In this document: positions 7,929 through 16,543 of the stretch, one piece after another | Position numbering within the stretch: the stretch's first letter is position 1 | How the letters are laid out: the number at the start of each line of letters is the position of its first letter | Assembly (NCBI RefSeq): GCF_014654675.1 | Contig: NZ_BNBC01000033.1 | Span: 48,546 to 112,545 of the forward strand | Reading direction: 5' to 3' | Origin: Streptomyces spiralis | Lineage (GTDB): Bacteria; Actinomycetota; Actinomycetes; Streptomycetales; Streptomycetaceae | Length of the DNA: 64,000 bases | Made by a program: the position numbers and the translations under genes | Notes under the pieces: generated by a model | What the model saw: only the letters and a program-made list of their open reading frames with translations | Told to the model about the DNA's origin: nothing | Database searches by the model: none

Positions 7929-9116
7929 ATGCAGTTCGGCATCTTCGGGGTCGGTGACATCTCGCCCGACCCGACCACGGGACACACCCAGAGCGAGGCG
8001 GAGCGGATCGGCAACCTGATCAAGATCGCCCGGCGGGCCGACGAGGTGGGCCTCGATGTGTTCGCGCTGGGCGAGCACCACAATCCACCGTTCGTGATGT
8101 CCTCGCCGCCGGCCCTCCTCGCCCACATCGCGGCGCTGACGGACCGGATCATCCTGAGTACCGCGGTGACCCTGATCACGACCAATGACCCGGTCAAGAT
8201 CGCCGAGGACTACGCGATGGTGCAGCACGTCGCCAAGGGGCGGCTGGACCTGATGCTCGGACGCGGCAACACCGTGCCCGTGTATCCCTGGTTCGGCAAG
8301 GACATCCGCCAGGGTGTCCCCCTCGCTCTGGAGAACTACAACCTGCTTCACCGGCTATGGCGCGAGGACGTGGTCGACTGGGAAGGAAGGTTCCGCACCC
8401 CGCTGCAGGGCTTCACCTCCACCCCGCGCCCGCTGGACGACGTCCCGCCGTTCGTGTGGCACGGCTCGATCCGCAGCCCTGAGACGGCCGAACAGGCGGC
8501 GTACTACGGCAACGGGTTCTTCGCCAACCACATCCTGGCCCCGAACTTCCATTTCAAGCCAATCGTTGAACTCTACCGGCGGCGGTACGAGCACTACGGC
8601 CACGGCACCGCCGAGCAGGCCATCGTCGGACTGGGCGGTCAGGCATTCGTCGCCAAGCGCTCCCAGGACGCGGTCGACACCTATCGGCCCTATTTCGAGA
8701 ACTACCCGGTCTTCCGCGGCTCGAAGCTGGAGGACTACATGGCGGGTACGCCGCTGACCGTCGGCAGCCCGCAGGAGGTGATCGAGAAGGTCCTCACCTT
8801 CCAGGAGGGCTTCGGGGACTACCAACGCCAACTCTTCTCGGTCGACGCCCTCGGTCTGCCCCTCGACATGGCGTTGGAACAGGTCGAACTGCTGGGCACT
8901 GAGGTGGTGCCCGTGCTGCGCAAGGAGATGGCAGTCCGCCGCAAGCCCGGTATCCCCGACGCTCCGACGCACGCTTCCCTGGTCAGGGCGAAGTACGGCG
9001 ACGCCGAGCCGCGTCAGCCGCGGCCGAACCCGAACCGGGGCGACAACCTGTCTGGCACCTCGCCGTACCAGGACAGCGACCCGGCCGTCGAAGCCAGCTT
9101 CCCGGCGGCGTTCTGA
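7929..9116 (+). CDS. CE1758-type FMN-dependent luciferase-like monooxygenase
   Basis: A 395-residue cytosolic enzyme of the bacterial luciferase superfamily, expected to use reduced FMN and O2 to oxidise an unknown substrate. MQFGIFGVGDISPDPTTGHT starts the TIM barrel; ALGEHHNPPFVMSSPP, TLITTNDPVKIAEDYA, LMLGRGNTVPVYPWFGKDIR and VWHGSIRSPETAEQAAYYG follow. This order matches the CE1758 family, whose genes pair with a CE1759 FMN reductase, as here two genes downstream. AGGGAG sets the ATG at 7929. Its stop overlaps the MarR start (TGATG), so the operon is translationally coupled. Confidence 0.88.
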   Translation: MQFGIFGVGDISPDPTTGHTQSEAERIGNLIKIARRADEVGLDVFALGEHHNPPFVMSSPPALLAHIAALTDRIILSTAVTLITTNDPVKIAEDYAMVQHVAKGRLDLMLGRGNTVPVYPWFGKDIRQGVPLALENYNLLHRLWREDVVDWEGRFRTPLQGFTSTPRPLDDVPPFVWHGSIRSPETAEQAAYYGNGFFANHILAPNFHFKPIVELYRRRYEHYGHGTAEQAIVGLGGQAFVAKRSQDAVDTYRPYFENYPVFRGSKLEDYMAGTPLTVGSPQEVIEKVLTFQEGFGDYQRQLFSVDALGLPLDMALEQVELLGTEVVPVLRKEMAVRRKPGIPDAPTHASLVRAKYGDAEPRQPRPNPNRGDNLSGTSPYQDSDPAVEASFPAAF

Positions 9117-9598
9117 TGGCCGGCGTCAGCCGACTGGCCAACGAGGCTTGGGAGGCGATGTTCCGGGCCCAGGCGACCCTCGCGCGAGAGTTCGAGTACG
9201 AGGGCGACTGGGGTGGCTTCCCGCCACGCGAGTACGGCGTGCTCTACGCGCTGGCCGGAGCGAAGGACGGCCTGCGGATCACCGACCTGATCGACGACGC
9301 CCTGCTCACCCAGGCAGGGGTGTCCCGGCTCGTCGCCCGCATGGAGAAGCGGGGCCTCGTCGAACGACGGCCCGATCCCGACGACGCCCGCGCCTGCCGC
9401 ATCGTCCTCACCGCAGAAGGCCGTGACGTGCAACGGCGCCTCGGCCGCGCACATGCGCGGCACGTCACCACCGCGATGACCCGGGCCCTGACCCGCGAAC
9501 AACTACAGACGCTGCGCGAACTCGGCCACGCACTTCTCGCCGCGGCCCCGGCCACTGCCGCCCACCACACGAAAGCACCCACGAGGGACACCGCATGA
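9116..9598 (+). CDS. MarR-family regulator within the flavin operon
   Basis: A 160-residue winged-helix regulator: FPPREYGVLYALAGAKDGLR, LIDDALLTQAGVSRLVARME, and the wing KRGLVERRPDPDDARACRIV. It overlaps the monooxygenase stop by one base and its own stop overlaps the reductase start (ATGA at 9595). A repressor placed inside the operon usually controls that operon, so it is the natural candidate for the repeats upstream of 7929. The inducer is probably the substrate or product of the monooxygenase; that is inference. Confidence 0.87.
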   Translation: MAGVSRLANEAWEAMFRAQATLAREFEYEGDWGGFPPREYGVLYALAGAKDGLRITDLIDDALLTQAGVSRLVARMEKRGLVERRPDPDDARACRIVLTAEGRDVQRRLGRAHARHVTTAMTRALTREQLQTLRELGHALLAAAPATAAHHTKAPTRDTA

Positions 9599-10323
9599 AC
9601 GACCTCACCCCCGCCGTGACTTCGTTTACGATCGCCCTCGTCAACGCCGGCGTCAGCGATCCGTCCTCGACCCGGCTGCTTGCCGACCGCATCGCCCAGA
9701 AGACGGTCGACATCCTCGAGGCGTCGGGCACGACAGCAACCGTGCGTGCGATCGATCTCGGCCCTCTGGCCGTCGACATCGCACAGGGCATCGTCTCCGG
9801 CATACTCAACCCGAAGGTGCAGACGGCCATGGAGTTGCTCGCCGGGGCCGACGCGGTCATCGCCGCCACCCCGGTCTACAAGGCGGGGATCAGCGGCCTG
9901 TTCAAGTCGTTCGCCGACCTGATCGACAACGATCTGCTCATCGCCAAACCGGTCGTCCTCGCCGCGACAGGCGGAAGCGCTCGACACGCCATGGTCGTCG
10001 ACGACCAGCTGAGGCCGCTGTTCGGATTCCTGCGCACCATCCCGGTGCCCACCTCCCTGTACTGTGCACCCGAGGACTGGGCATCGACCGACCTCGGCAA
10101 GCGCATCGCCCGAGCCGCACAAGAGCTCTCCGTCATGCTGCGCAGCGGAGCCGGCCGGCAAATCGCCGACAGCAACTGGAGCGGCTACGACCACCAGTTC
10201 GGCGGCAACGCCACACGGGCGCAACGGTCTCTGGACGACGTCGACTTCACCACCGACTTCATGCGACTCGCCACCGGCGCAAGCGCACGCCCTCAAGATG
10301 GTGACCGGGCCGATGTACGTTGA
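9595..10323 (+). CDS. CE1759-type FMN reductase
   Basis: A 242-residue flavodoxin-like NAD(P)H:FMN reductase that should supply FMNH2 to the luciferase-like partners of the operon. Visible features are the N-terminal phosphate-loop strand (TIALVNAGVSDPSSTRLLAD), the flavin-binding ATPVYKAGISGLFKSFADLI near residue 82, and VVLAATGGSARHAMVVDDQL near 120. A CE1759 reductase next to a CE1758 monooxygenase is the known pairing of these families. Its start overlaps the MarR stop, and its end overlaps the next gene's likely start by 26 bases. Confidence 0.88.
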   Translation: MNDLTPAVTSFTIALVNAGVSDPSSTRLLADRIAQKTVDILEASGTTATVRAIDLGPLAVDIAQGIVSGILNPKVQTAMELLAGADAVIAATPVYKAGISGLFKSFADLIDNDLLIAKPVVLAATGGSARHAMVVDDQLRPLFGFLRTIPVPTSLYCAPEDWASTDLGKRIARAAQELSVMLRSGAGRQIADSNWSGYDHQFGGNATRAQRSLDDVDFTTDFMRLATGASARPQDGDRADVR

Positions 10324-11518
10324 CACACCCGCCCCGGAAAGGGGACAGGCGGGATACGAGCGAGCGGCCCGACGCGCCACGGTGGTGGTCATAGGAGGCG
10401 GACAGTCGGGGCTCTCGGCCGGCTACCACCTCAAGCGGCGCGGGTTCGCTAGCGCCCTGACCGGCCCGCACGCCTCCGACACCGAGGGAACCTTCGTGGT
10501 ACTCGATGCCGAACCGGCGGCCGGCGGGGCGTGGCGGCACCGCTGGGAGTCGCTGCGGATGGGGACCGTGAACGGCATCTTTGACCTGCCCGACTTCCCG
10601 CAACCACCTGTCGACCCCGACGAGCCCAGTCGTGCGGCGGTGCCGCGCTATTTCGCCGCCTTCGAGCAGGCGACTGACCTTCCGATCCTGCGTCCGGTGA
10701 CCGTCACCCGCGTACGGACCGTGGACGACCGCCCCGACGGAGAACTGGTGGTGGAGTCCAGCGCGGGGACGTGGACCACCCGGGCGGTCATCAACGCCAC
10801 GGGCACATGGACCAACCCCGTCCGCCCCCACTACCCGGGACAGGAGACCTTCACCGGCATCCAGGTGCACACCCATGACTATGTCTCGGCCGACCGGTTC
10901 GCCGGCCTGCGGGTCGCCGTCGTTGGCGGCGGCATCTCGGCACTCCAGCAACTGGAGGAGATCTCACGGGTGGCCACCACGTTCTGGTACACGCGTCGCG
11001 AACCCGTCTTCCGCGAGGGCGAGTTCGAGCGCGAGGTCGCCGGCCGTGAGATTGTCGCCAAGGTCGCCGCCGACGTCGAAGCGGGCAGGCCCACCGGCAG
11101 CGTCGTCTCCTATACCGACCTGGCCTGGACTCCGTACGCGTTGGCGGCGAAGGAGCGCGGGGTCCTGCGGCGTCGTCCCATGTTCACCGCCATCGAACCC
11201 GACGGCGTCCGCGAGGCGGACGGTTCGTTCACGGCCCTCGACGCCATCGTGTGGGCCACGGGTTTCAAAGCCGCCCTGGCGCACTTGGAGCCCCTTGGGC
11301 TGCGCAACGAGTTCGGCGGGATCACGATGCGCGGCACCCAGGTGGCCGCCGAACCACGCGTGCACCTGGTCGGCTTCGGGCCGTCCCAGTCCACCGTCGG
11401 CTCCAACCGCGCCGGCCGTCAGGCGGTCAACAGCCTGCTGCGGCAGTGGAAGGCCACCGCACTGTCTTTTGCCAGCCCGACGGGCACGCCCAGCGAAGAA
11501 CCGGAGATCCACTCGTGA
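10298..11518 (+). CDS. FAD/NAD(P)-dependent oxidoreductase (flavin monooxygenase-like)
   Basis: A 406-residue two-dinucleotide-binding-domain flavoprotein. VVVIGGGQSGLSAGYHL near residue 30 binds FAD, VAVVGGGISALQQLEE near 206 binds NAD(P)H, and IVWATGFKAAL near 315 is the ATG motif. The arrangement resembles class B flavin monooxygenases or flavoprotein amine/ketone hydroxylases. The start is uncertain: ATG 10298 and ATG 10313 are both in frame and neither has a good Shine-Dalgarno; coupling to the reductase is likely. GTGA at 11515 joins it to the next gene. Confidence 0.82.
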   Translation: MVTGPMYVDTPAPERGQAGYERAARRATVVVIGGGQSGLSAGYHLKRRGFASALTGPHASDTEGTFVVLDAEPAAGGAWRHRWESLRMGTVNGIFDLPDFPQPPVDPDEPSRAAVPRYFAAFEQATDLPILRPVTVTRVRTVDDRPDGELVVESSAGTWTTRAVINATGTWTNPVRPHYPGQETFTGIQVHTHDYVSADRFAGLRVAVVGGGISALQQLEEISRVATTFWYTRREPVFREGEFEREVAGREIVAKVAADVEAGRPTGSVVSYTDLAWTPYALAAKERGVLRRRPMFTAIEPDGVREADGSFTALDAIVWATGFKAALAHLEPLGLRNEFGGITMRGTQVAAEPRVHLVGFGPSQSTVGSNRAGRQAVNSLLRQWKATALSFASPTGTPSEEPEIHS

Positions 11519-12678
11519 AGTTCCAAGTCCTCGACATCCTGCCGAACCTCAAGAACCCCCTGACCGGGCGTGAGATCCGCCCCGACGAGCGGTACTCCCA
11601 GGCGCTGACCTCCGCGCGCTACGCCGAGCAGTTCGGCTTTGACGCGGTCGGGTTGGGCGAACGGCACGCCGGTGCCTTCCTCTCCAGCGGCGTCACGGTC
11701 CTGCTCGGTGCGATAGCCGCGACCACCAGCCGGGTCCGGATTCAGACGGGCGTCTCGGTCCTGTCGATCCACGACCCGCTGCGCGTCGCCGAGGACTACG
11801 CCACGGTCGACCAGCTCTCCCGCGGCCGGCTCGAGCTTGTCATCGGCAAGGGCAACGAAATGCGTCAGCTGCCGATGTTCGGTATCGACAACGGCGACCA
11901 GTGGGAGGCGCTGGCGGAGAAGTACGAGCTGCTGCGCCGACTGTGGCGCGAGGAGAAGGTCACCTGGCAGGGCCGCTTTCGCGGACCGCTGAACGAGGTC
12001 ACCAGCCTGCCGCGCCCCTTCGCCGGTGCTCCTCGCGTGTGGCACGGGTCGGCGACCACGCTGACCTCGGCGAGCCTCGCGGCGAAGTGGGGTGACCCGC
12101 TCTTCTCCGCCAACGCCATCCAGCCCCGTGACAACTACACCGTACTCATCGACCACTACCGCACGGAGTACGCCGAGCACGGGCACGACCCCCGATTCGC
12201 CTATGTCGGCGCAGGGGCCGGCTTCCTCTACTTGGCCGACACGACCCAGGAGGCGAAAAAGGCCTTCGGGCCGACGTACGAGCAAATCATGGCTTTCTTC
12301 AGCAAGCCGGGGAATCATACGCCCGGCAACGAGAACACGTTCGCGACCATCGACGACGCCATCGAGCGTGGCCCGGTCCTGGTCGGGTCGCCGCAGCAGA
12401 TCGCCGAGAAGATCCTCTGGTTCCACGAGGGGTTCGGACACGATCTGCAGTCCTTCAACCTCCCGACGATGATCCCGCATGAGCAGCAGCTCGCCATGCT
12501 CGAGCGGTTCGCCAGTGAGGTCATACCGGTGGTCCGCAGGGCTGCCCCGACGACGTTGTGGAGCGATGAGGACCCCTACGGCGGTCGCCCCGCCGTCCAT
12601 GGCCGGACTGTTGCTGACGCTGCCACGGAGGTCGAGCGGGCGCAGCTGCAGCAGTCTGACGCCCGTTGGGAAGAGTGA
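11515..12678 (+). CDS. Luciferase-like (LLM class) flavin-dependent monooxygenase
   Basis: A 387-residue TIM-barrel flavoenzyme beginning MKFQVLDILPNLKNPLTG from a GTG that overlaps the previous stop. The family pattern is clear: GFDAVGLGERHAGAFLSS, AEDYATVDQLSRGRLELVIG, RVWHGSATTLTSASLAAKWG. It resembles the monooxygenase at 41347 in the sulfur island (same GERH and VWHGSAT segments), so the two probably act on related compounds. It is the last gene of the 7929 operon. Substrate unknown. Confidence 0.85.
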   Translation: MKFQVLDILPNLKNPLTGREIRPDERYSQALTSARYAEQFGFDAVGLGERHAGAFLSSGVTVLLGAIAATTSRVRIQTGVSVLSIHDPLRVAEDYATVDQLSRGRLELVIGKGNEMRQLPMFGIDNGDQWEALAEKYELLRRLWREEKVTWQGRFRGPLNEVTSLPRPFAGAPRVWHGSATTLTSASLAAKWGDPLFSANAIQPRDNYTVLIDHYRTEYAEHGHDPRFAYVGAGAGFLYLADTTQEAKKAFGPTYEQIMAFFSKPGNHTPGNENTFATIDDAIERGPVLVGSPQQIAEKILWFHEGFGHDLQSFNLPTMIPHEQQLAMLERFASEVIPVVRRAAPTTLWSDEDPYGGRPAVHGRTVADAATEVERAQLQQSDARWEE

Positions 12679-12725
12679 GGTGGGCATGCGGTTCGCAAGC
12701 TTTCGGCTGGAAGACGTGCTCGGCG

Positions 12726-13610
12726 ATGACTGAGTCCGCAGAGATGAGCAAGGAAGGCGTGATGTCGTTTCTGCGGTCGCGCCGGGAGCAACTGAGTCCC
12801 GAGCAAGTGGGATTGCCTTCCTTTGGCCGGCGGCGGACCCCCGGGCTGCGGCGGGAGGAGCTTGCTGCGCTTGCCGGTATGAGTGTCGAGTACCTGGAAC
12901 GGCTGGAGCTGGGCCGGGATACCAATCCCTCACATGCGGTGCTTGCCGCGCTTGCCGAGGCGCTGCGGCTCTCTGACGGCGAGAAGCGGCACCTTGCGAT
13001 GTTGGTCATGAAACGTCACAGCGCCGGGCTCTTCCCAGCTCCCCGTCCGGTCAGCGATGAGACACGGCCTACGGTGCGTACGTTGCTGAATCAGCTTGAT
13101 CCCACGCCGGCATGCGTGTTCGGGCCGATCTGCAACGTTGTGGCATGGAACAGCGCATGGGAAACAATGGTGAGGCCGCTGGGATTCCTGGATGAGGACT
13201 CGCCCAATTTGATTCGCTACCATTTCCTGAACCCCATGGCGCGCCGGATATTCACCGAGAGCAATTGGGCAGCCAGGGCGGACGAGATGATCGGCTTGCT
13301 GCCGGCTGCCCGACCGGACTGGGGTGGTGCTGAAGAGTTCCGCGCCCTGATCGACGACGTGAACGTGGCACCTGATTTTACGTCGCGATGGGTTGCTTAC
13401 CCGGTTGTAGACACGCGGCCCTGCGGCGCGACTCTCTCTCACCCCGTTATTGGAATCATGAACATCATTACCGAGGTTCTCCTCGTTGGGGAGGCGGGTC
13501 AACGGCTCGAGATGTGGCTGCTGGTCGATGAGAGGACTGCGGCCGCCATCAAAGCCTCTGCGACGCCACGCCCTCCGCGTCGTCCAATCGAGGGTAGCGC
13601 TCCGGGCTGA
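12726..13610 (+). CDS. XRE-family regulator with MmyB-like ligand domain
   Basis: A 294-residue regulator. The helix-turn-helix domain is at residues about 12-80: FLRSRREQLSPEQVGLP, RRRTPGLRREELAALAGMSV and EYLERLELGRDTNPS, the standard signature of this Streptomyces family. The C-terminal half (CVFGPICNVVAWNSAWETMV, then a PAS-like MmyB fold) is thought to bind a small molecule. ATG 12726 is chosen for GGAAG upstream; ATG 12744 is possible. It lies 47 bases after the flavin operon on the same strand. MmyB-type genes often regulate a neighbouring oxidoreductase. Confidence 0.85.
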   Translation: MTESAEMSKEGVMSFLRSRREQLSPEQVGLPSFGRRRTPGLRREELAALAGMSVEYLERLELGRDTNPSHAVLAALAEALRLSDGEKRHLAMLVMKRHSAGLFPAPRPVSDETRPTVRTLLNQLDPTPACVFGPICNVVAWNSAWETMVRPLGFLDEDSPNLIRYHFLNPMARRIFTESNWAARADEMIGLLPAARPDWGGAEEFRALIDDVNVAPDFTSRWVAYPVVDTRPCGATLSHPVIGIMNIITEVLLVGEAGQRLEMWLLVDERTAAAIKASATPRPPRRPIEGSAPG

Positions 13611-13867
13611 CGGCGGGCCATCAGCAGGCCATCAGCGCCCTGGCCACGGGCACCTCACGATGTTCCAGGAAGGTCCACCACTGAGCCAGGCTCGTCGCGT
13701 ACGACGGACGGTGTTCGGCGACCAGTACCGCCTGTGCGCCTGCCCCTGGCGGCGCACGTTCGCTCGGGAGCGGTCCTCGATCACGTACTGGTGATGACTG
13801 AAGAGGCTGTTGCGGACCACCTACGGGATCTTGAGACCATGAGCAGCCCATGGCAGGCTCATGCCGC
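13611..13867. other. Intergenic, one tiny ORF coupled to the DinB-like gene
   Basis: No gene of recognisable family. A 25-codon ORF (13794-13871, starting MTEEAVADHLRDLE) ends in an ATGA overlap with the start at 13868 and could act by translational coupling, but it lacks a ribosome-binding site. Confidence 0.3.
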
Positions 13868-14452
13868 ATGATCGATGAAATCGCGAAAGACACTCTGCAC
13901 GGGAGACTGCGGCGGGACCGCAAGGCGCTGCTCTGGAAGCTCGACGGCCTGTCCGAATACGACGTCCGCCGACCTTTGACAGCGACCGGGACCAACCTCC
14001 TCGGCCTGGTCAAACACGTGGCCACCGTCGAGGCCAGGTACTTCGGTGAGGTCTTCGACCGCCCTTCGCCGGAACCGCTGTGCCGGTGGCAGGACTCCGA
14101 CGGCAGCGATCTGTGGGTGACCGAGGACGAGACCCGCGATCAGATCATCGCTTTCTACCGGCGCACGTGGGAACACTCGGACGCGACGATCAACGAGCTT
14201 CCCCTCGACGCCCCCGGCCACGTGCCGTGGTGGCCGGAGCCTTATGCCGACACGAACCTGTTCGCCGTCATGGTCCATGTCCTCGGCGAGTCCATCCGGC
14301 ATGCCGGGCACGCCGACATCTTGCGCGAGGGCCTCGACGGCCGGACCGGGCTGCGCGCCGAACACGAGGAGCAGATCGACGAGGAAGCCCGTGCAGCCTA
14401 CTGCGCGAAGATCGAGCAGGCCGCCAGGACGGCCGCACCAGTCAAGGCTTAG
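13868..14452 (+). CDS. DinB-like (DUF664) metal-dependent protein
   Basis: A 194-residue four-helix-bundle protein. LLWKLDGLSEYDVRRPLTAT, then GLVKHVATVEARYFGEVF near residue 50 supplies the first histidine, and ESIRHAGHADILREGLDG near residue 143 supplies the other two. This H...HxxxH spacing is the metal site of DinB/DUF664 proteins, some of which are mycothiol- or bacillithiol-dependent transferases; the specific reaction cannot be told here. The ATG at 13868 follows GGCAGG. It is followed without gap by a broken IS copy. Confidence 0.83.
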   Translation: MIDEIAKDTLHGRLRRDRKALLWKLDGLSEYDVRRPLTATGTNLLGLVKHVATVEARYFGEVFDRPSPEPLCRWQDSDGSDLWVTEDETRDQIIAFYRRTWEHSDATINELPLDAPGHVPWWPEPYADTNLFAVMVHVLGESIRHAGHADILREGLDGRTGLRAEHEEQIDEEARAAYCAKIEQAARTAAPVKA

Positions 14453-14648
14453 CAGCGGCTGTGCCTGGCGGCATCTGCCGCCGGCGTTCGGCACGTCGTC
14501 CGCCACCGCGCATCGCCGCTTCACCGTATGGACCGAGACCGGCCTGTGGCGTCGGCTGCACCGGGCGGCGCTGGACGAACTCGGGGCCCGGGACGAGGCG
14601 GACTGGACCTGGGCGATCGTCGACGTGGCCTCCGTTCGCGCCAAAAGG
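14453..14648 (+). pseudogene. IS5-family transposase, 5' fragment of a split copy
   Basis: In frame from about 14455 the plus strand reads SGCAWRHLPPAFGTSSATAH, RRFTVWTETGLWRRLHRAAL, then WAIVDVASVRAKR, the N-terminal domain and first catalytic aspartate of an IS5 transposase. It breaks at AAAAGG (14643-14648) and continues at 16103. The first 50 or so residues are already missing. Confidence 0.82.
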
Positions 14649-14665
14649 TGCCCCTATGGTTTTCG

Positions 14666-15868
14666 TCAAGCGGTGGCCGGAGCAGGTGGCTGGTAGAAGG
14701 TTCCGTCTCGGAGCATGGCGAAGAGGACGTCGATGCGGCGTCGGGCCAGGCAGACGATGGCTGCGACGTGGTGTTTCCCCTCGTGTCGTTTCCTGTCGTA
14801 GTAGGCACGTGAGTCCGGCTGGGACAGTGAGGCGAACGCGGCGAGGTAGAAGGCTCGCTTGAGCTGTTTGTTGCCTCGTCGGGAGTGCTGTTCGCCGCGG
14901 ATGGAGGAGCCGGATCTGCGCGTGGCGGGTGCCAGGCCGGCGTAGGCGGCCAGGTGCCCTGCGGTGGCGAAGCCGCTGCCGTCACCGACGTCGATAAGGA
15001 TCCGGGCTGCCGTCCTGACCCCAATGCCGGGCATCGAGGTCAGGACCTGCGAAAGAGGGTGTGCCTCCAGCAGTTCCTCGATCCTTGTGGCAAGGACTTT
15101 GCGCTGGTCAAGTACCGCGGAGAGCGAGGCAGCCAGACTTGGGACGATCAGCGCGGAGGCCTCGGTGCCCGGAACGACGACCGTCTGTTCGTCGAGTGCG
15201 TCGAAGATGTCCGCAACGAGCCGTTCTGCCATGCGTGGCGCCTTGGGCCGCAGCAGGGTCACCAGCCGTCGCCTGCCGGCTTTCCGTAACTGGGCTGGTG
15301 AGCCGTGTCGTTCGAGAAGGACCAGCACTGCCGGGTGGTCCAGTCGAGGGCCCAGGACCCGCTCGAGCGAGGGATGGATCTGGGTCAGCAGTCCGCGCAG
15401 ACGGTTCTTGATGCGGGTGACCTCCCCGGCCAGGTCGTCGTCGAAGCCCACGAGCATGTTCAGCTCGGCGACGGTTTCGTCGTCCCGGGCCAGGTCGCGG
15501 AGGGTGTGGGGCATGGTGCGGGCGGCATCGGCGATGATCGCCGCATCGCGGGCATCGGTCTTCGACTCGCCCGGGTAGAGATCTGCGATACGCCGCATCG
15601 TCAGCCCTGGCAGATAGGCAACCCGGCAGCCCGTATCGCGGGCCACTGCCAGTGGGAGAGCACCCATCGAGGCCGGCTGGTCCACCACGACCAGCACGTT
15701 GCCGTGCTTGACCTGCAGCTCCTCGAACAGTTCACGCAGCCGCGATTCACTATTTGGCATGGGCTTGTCGAACACCTTCTTGCCCGCCGGAGTCAGAGCA
15801 GTGCCGTGATGTTCGCCCTTGCCGACGTCCAGACCGAGGTAGATGTCGATCTCACCGTCGTGGTTCAT
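14666..15868 (-). CDS. IS110-family transposase (bridge-RNA-guided recombinase type)
   Basis: A 400-residue full-length recombinase. The N-terminal RuvC-like DEDD domain shows IYLGLDVGKGEHHGTALTP with the first aspartate, VLVVVDQPASMGALPLAVAR, and GESKTDARDAAIIADAART. A helical middle follows, then the C-terminal Tnp20 domain: SMPGIGVRTAARILIDVGDG and LAPATRRSGSSIRGEQHSRR with the candidate catalytic serine, and RGNKQLKRAFYLAAFASL. No frameshift is visible, so it is probably active. The ATG 15868 is in reading with the family start. Confidence 0.92.
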   Translation of the reverse strand: MNHDGEIDIYLGLDVGKGEHHGTALTPAGKKVFDKPMPNSESRLRELFEELQVKHGNVLVVVDQPASMGALPLAVARDTGCRVAYLPGLTMRRIADLYPGESKTDARDAAIIADAARTMPHTLRDLARDDETVAELNMLVGFDDDLAGEVTRIKNRLRGLLTQIHPSLERVLGPRLDHPAVLVLLERHGSPAQLRKAGRRRLVTLLRPKAPRMAERLVADIFDALDEQTVVVPGTEASALIVPSLAASLSAVLDQRKVLATRIEELLEAHPLSQVLTSMPGIGVRTAARILIDVGDGSGFATAGHLAAYAGLAPATRRSGSSIRGEQHSRRGNKQLKRAFYLAAFASLSQPDSRAYYDRKRHEGKHHVAAIVCLARRRIDVLFAMLRDGTFYQPPAPATA

Positions 15869-16102
15869 GCCCCTCCCCAGCAGCCTCTTCCCGGTCTCGC
15901 GCGTGGCATCAGCGTGCCGGCATCCACGTTACGAAGGCCTGCTCATCCATGGTGCGGATGTGAGCGGTCATGCCCCTGATCAGCGGTCTGCCAATGCCTC
16001 CCGGCCCGGTGACACCACCTTTTCGATCATGTCGACGAGGGGACCAAGTCATACCGGGCCCGGAGACCGGAGCCCCAATAGCGGGGCCACGGAAAAGGTA
16101 AC
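15869..16102 (-). ncRNA. Candidate bridge RNA of the IS110 element
   Basis: The 234 bases between the element's left end and its transposase start contain no ORF with family similarity. In IS110-group elements this region encodes the bridge RNA, whose two loops pair with target and donor DNA. The position and length fit; I have not folded it or matched its loops to the flanks. Confidence 0.5.
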
Positions 16103-16474
16103 GGGGGATCGCTGACCGGGCCGACCCCGGTCGATCGCGGCAAGAAGGGCAGCAAGCTGCACGTGCCGTCCGATGCCCAGGGCATCCCGCTCGCCGTCGC
16201 CGTGTCCGGCGCGAACATGCACGACAGCCTCGCCCTCGAGCCGCTCATTCGCGGCATACCCGCCGTCCGGTCCCGCCGGGGACCACGGCGGCGCCGACCC
16301 GTCAAACTCCGCGCGGACAAGGCGTTCTTCTCCGCCGAACACCTGGCTCGGCTGCGCGAGCGCGGGCTCTTCGTGCGCTTCGCGCGGCCCGGCATCGAGT
16401 CCGGCGAACGCCTCGGTCGGCACCGTGCTAAGAGAAGCTCGCGAAATCTGCCATGTGAGACACCCTCTAAGTGA
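16103..16474 (+). pseudogene. IS5-family transposase, 3' fragment of a split copy
   Basis: Continuation of the fragment ending at 14648: GGSLTGPTPVDRGKKGSKLH, then SGANMHDSLALEPLIRGIPA, KLRADKAFFSAEHLARLRER and RPGIESGERLGRHR. The second catalytic aspartate (RADKA) is present, but after GRHR the normal glutamate region is replaced by unrelated residues up to the stop at 16472. The copy was probably already dead at its 3' end. Confidence 0.8.
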
Positions 16475-16543
16475 TCGTTTCAGGATGACTGGCGGTCGGA
16501 TATCGACCTGCGGCCTCCAGGGCGTCGGTGGCAGAATGCCGCG

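Larger units (their letters stand above)
14649..16102 (-). mobile_element. IS110-family element inserted in an IS5 transposase
   Basis: About 1454 bp. Removing it rejoins the host transposase in frame as VRAKR-GGSLTGPTPVDRGK, which fixes the ends to within a few bases. Its transposase runs on the minus strand with only 17 bases after the stop and 234 non-coding bases before the start, the layout of the IS110 group. There is no terminal inverted repeat, as expected. AAAAGG occurs in the left flank (14643-14648) and near the other end (16093-16098). Confidence 0.82.

Noticed and set aside
13621..14025. Minus-strand frame ending AQWWTFLEHREVPVARALMA
   Set aside because: It overlaps the DinB-like gene in antisense for most of its length; the remaining tail is too short to judge.
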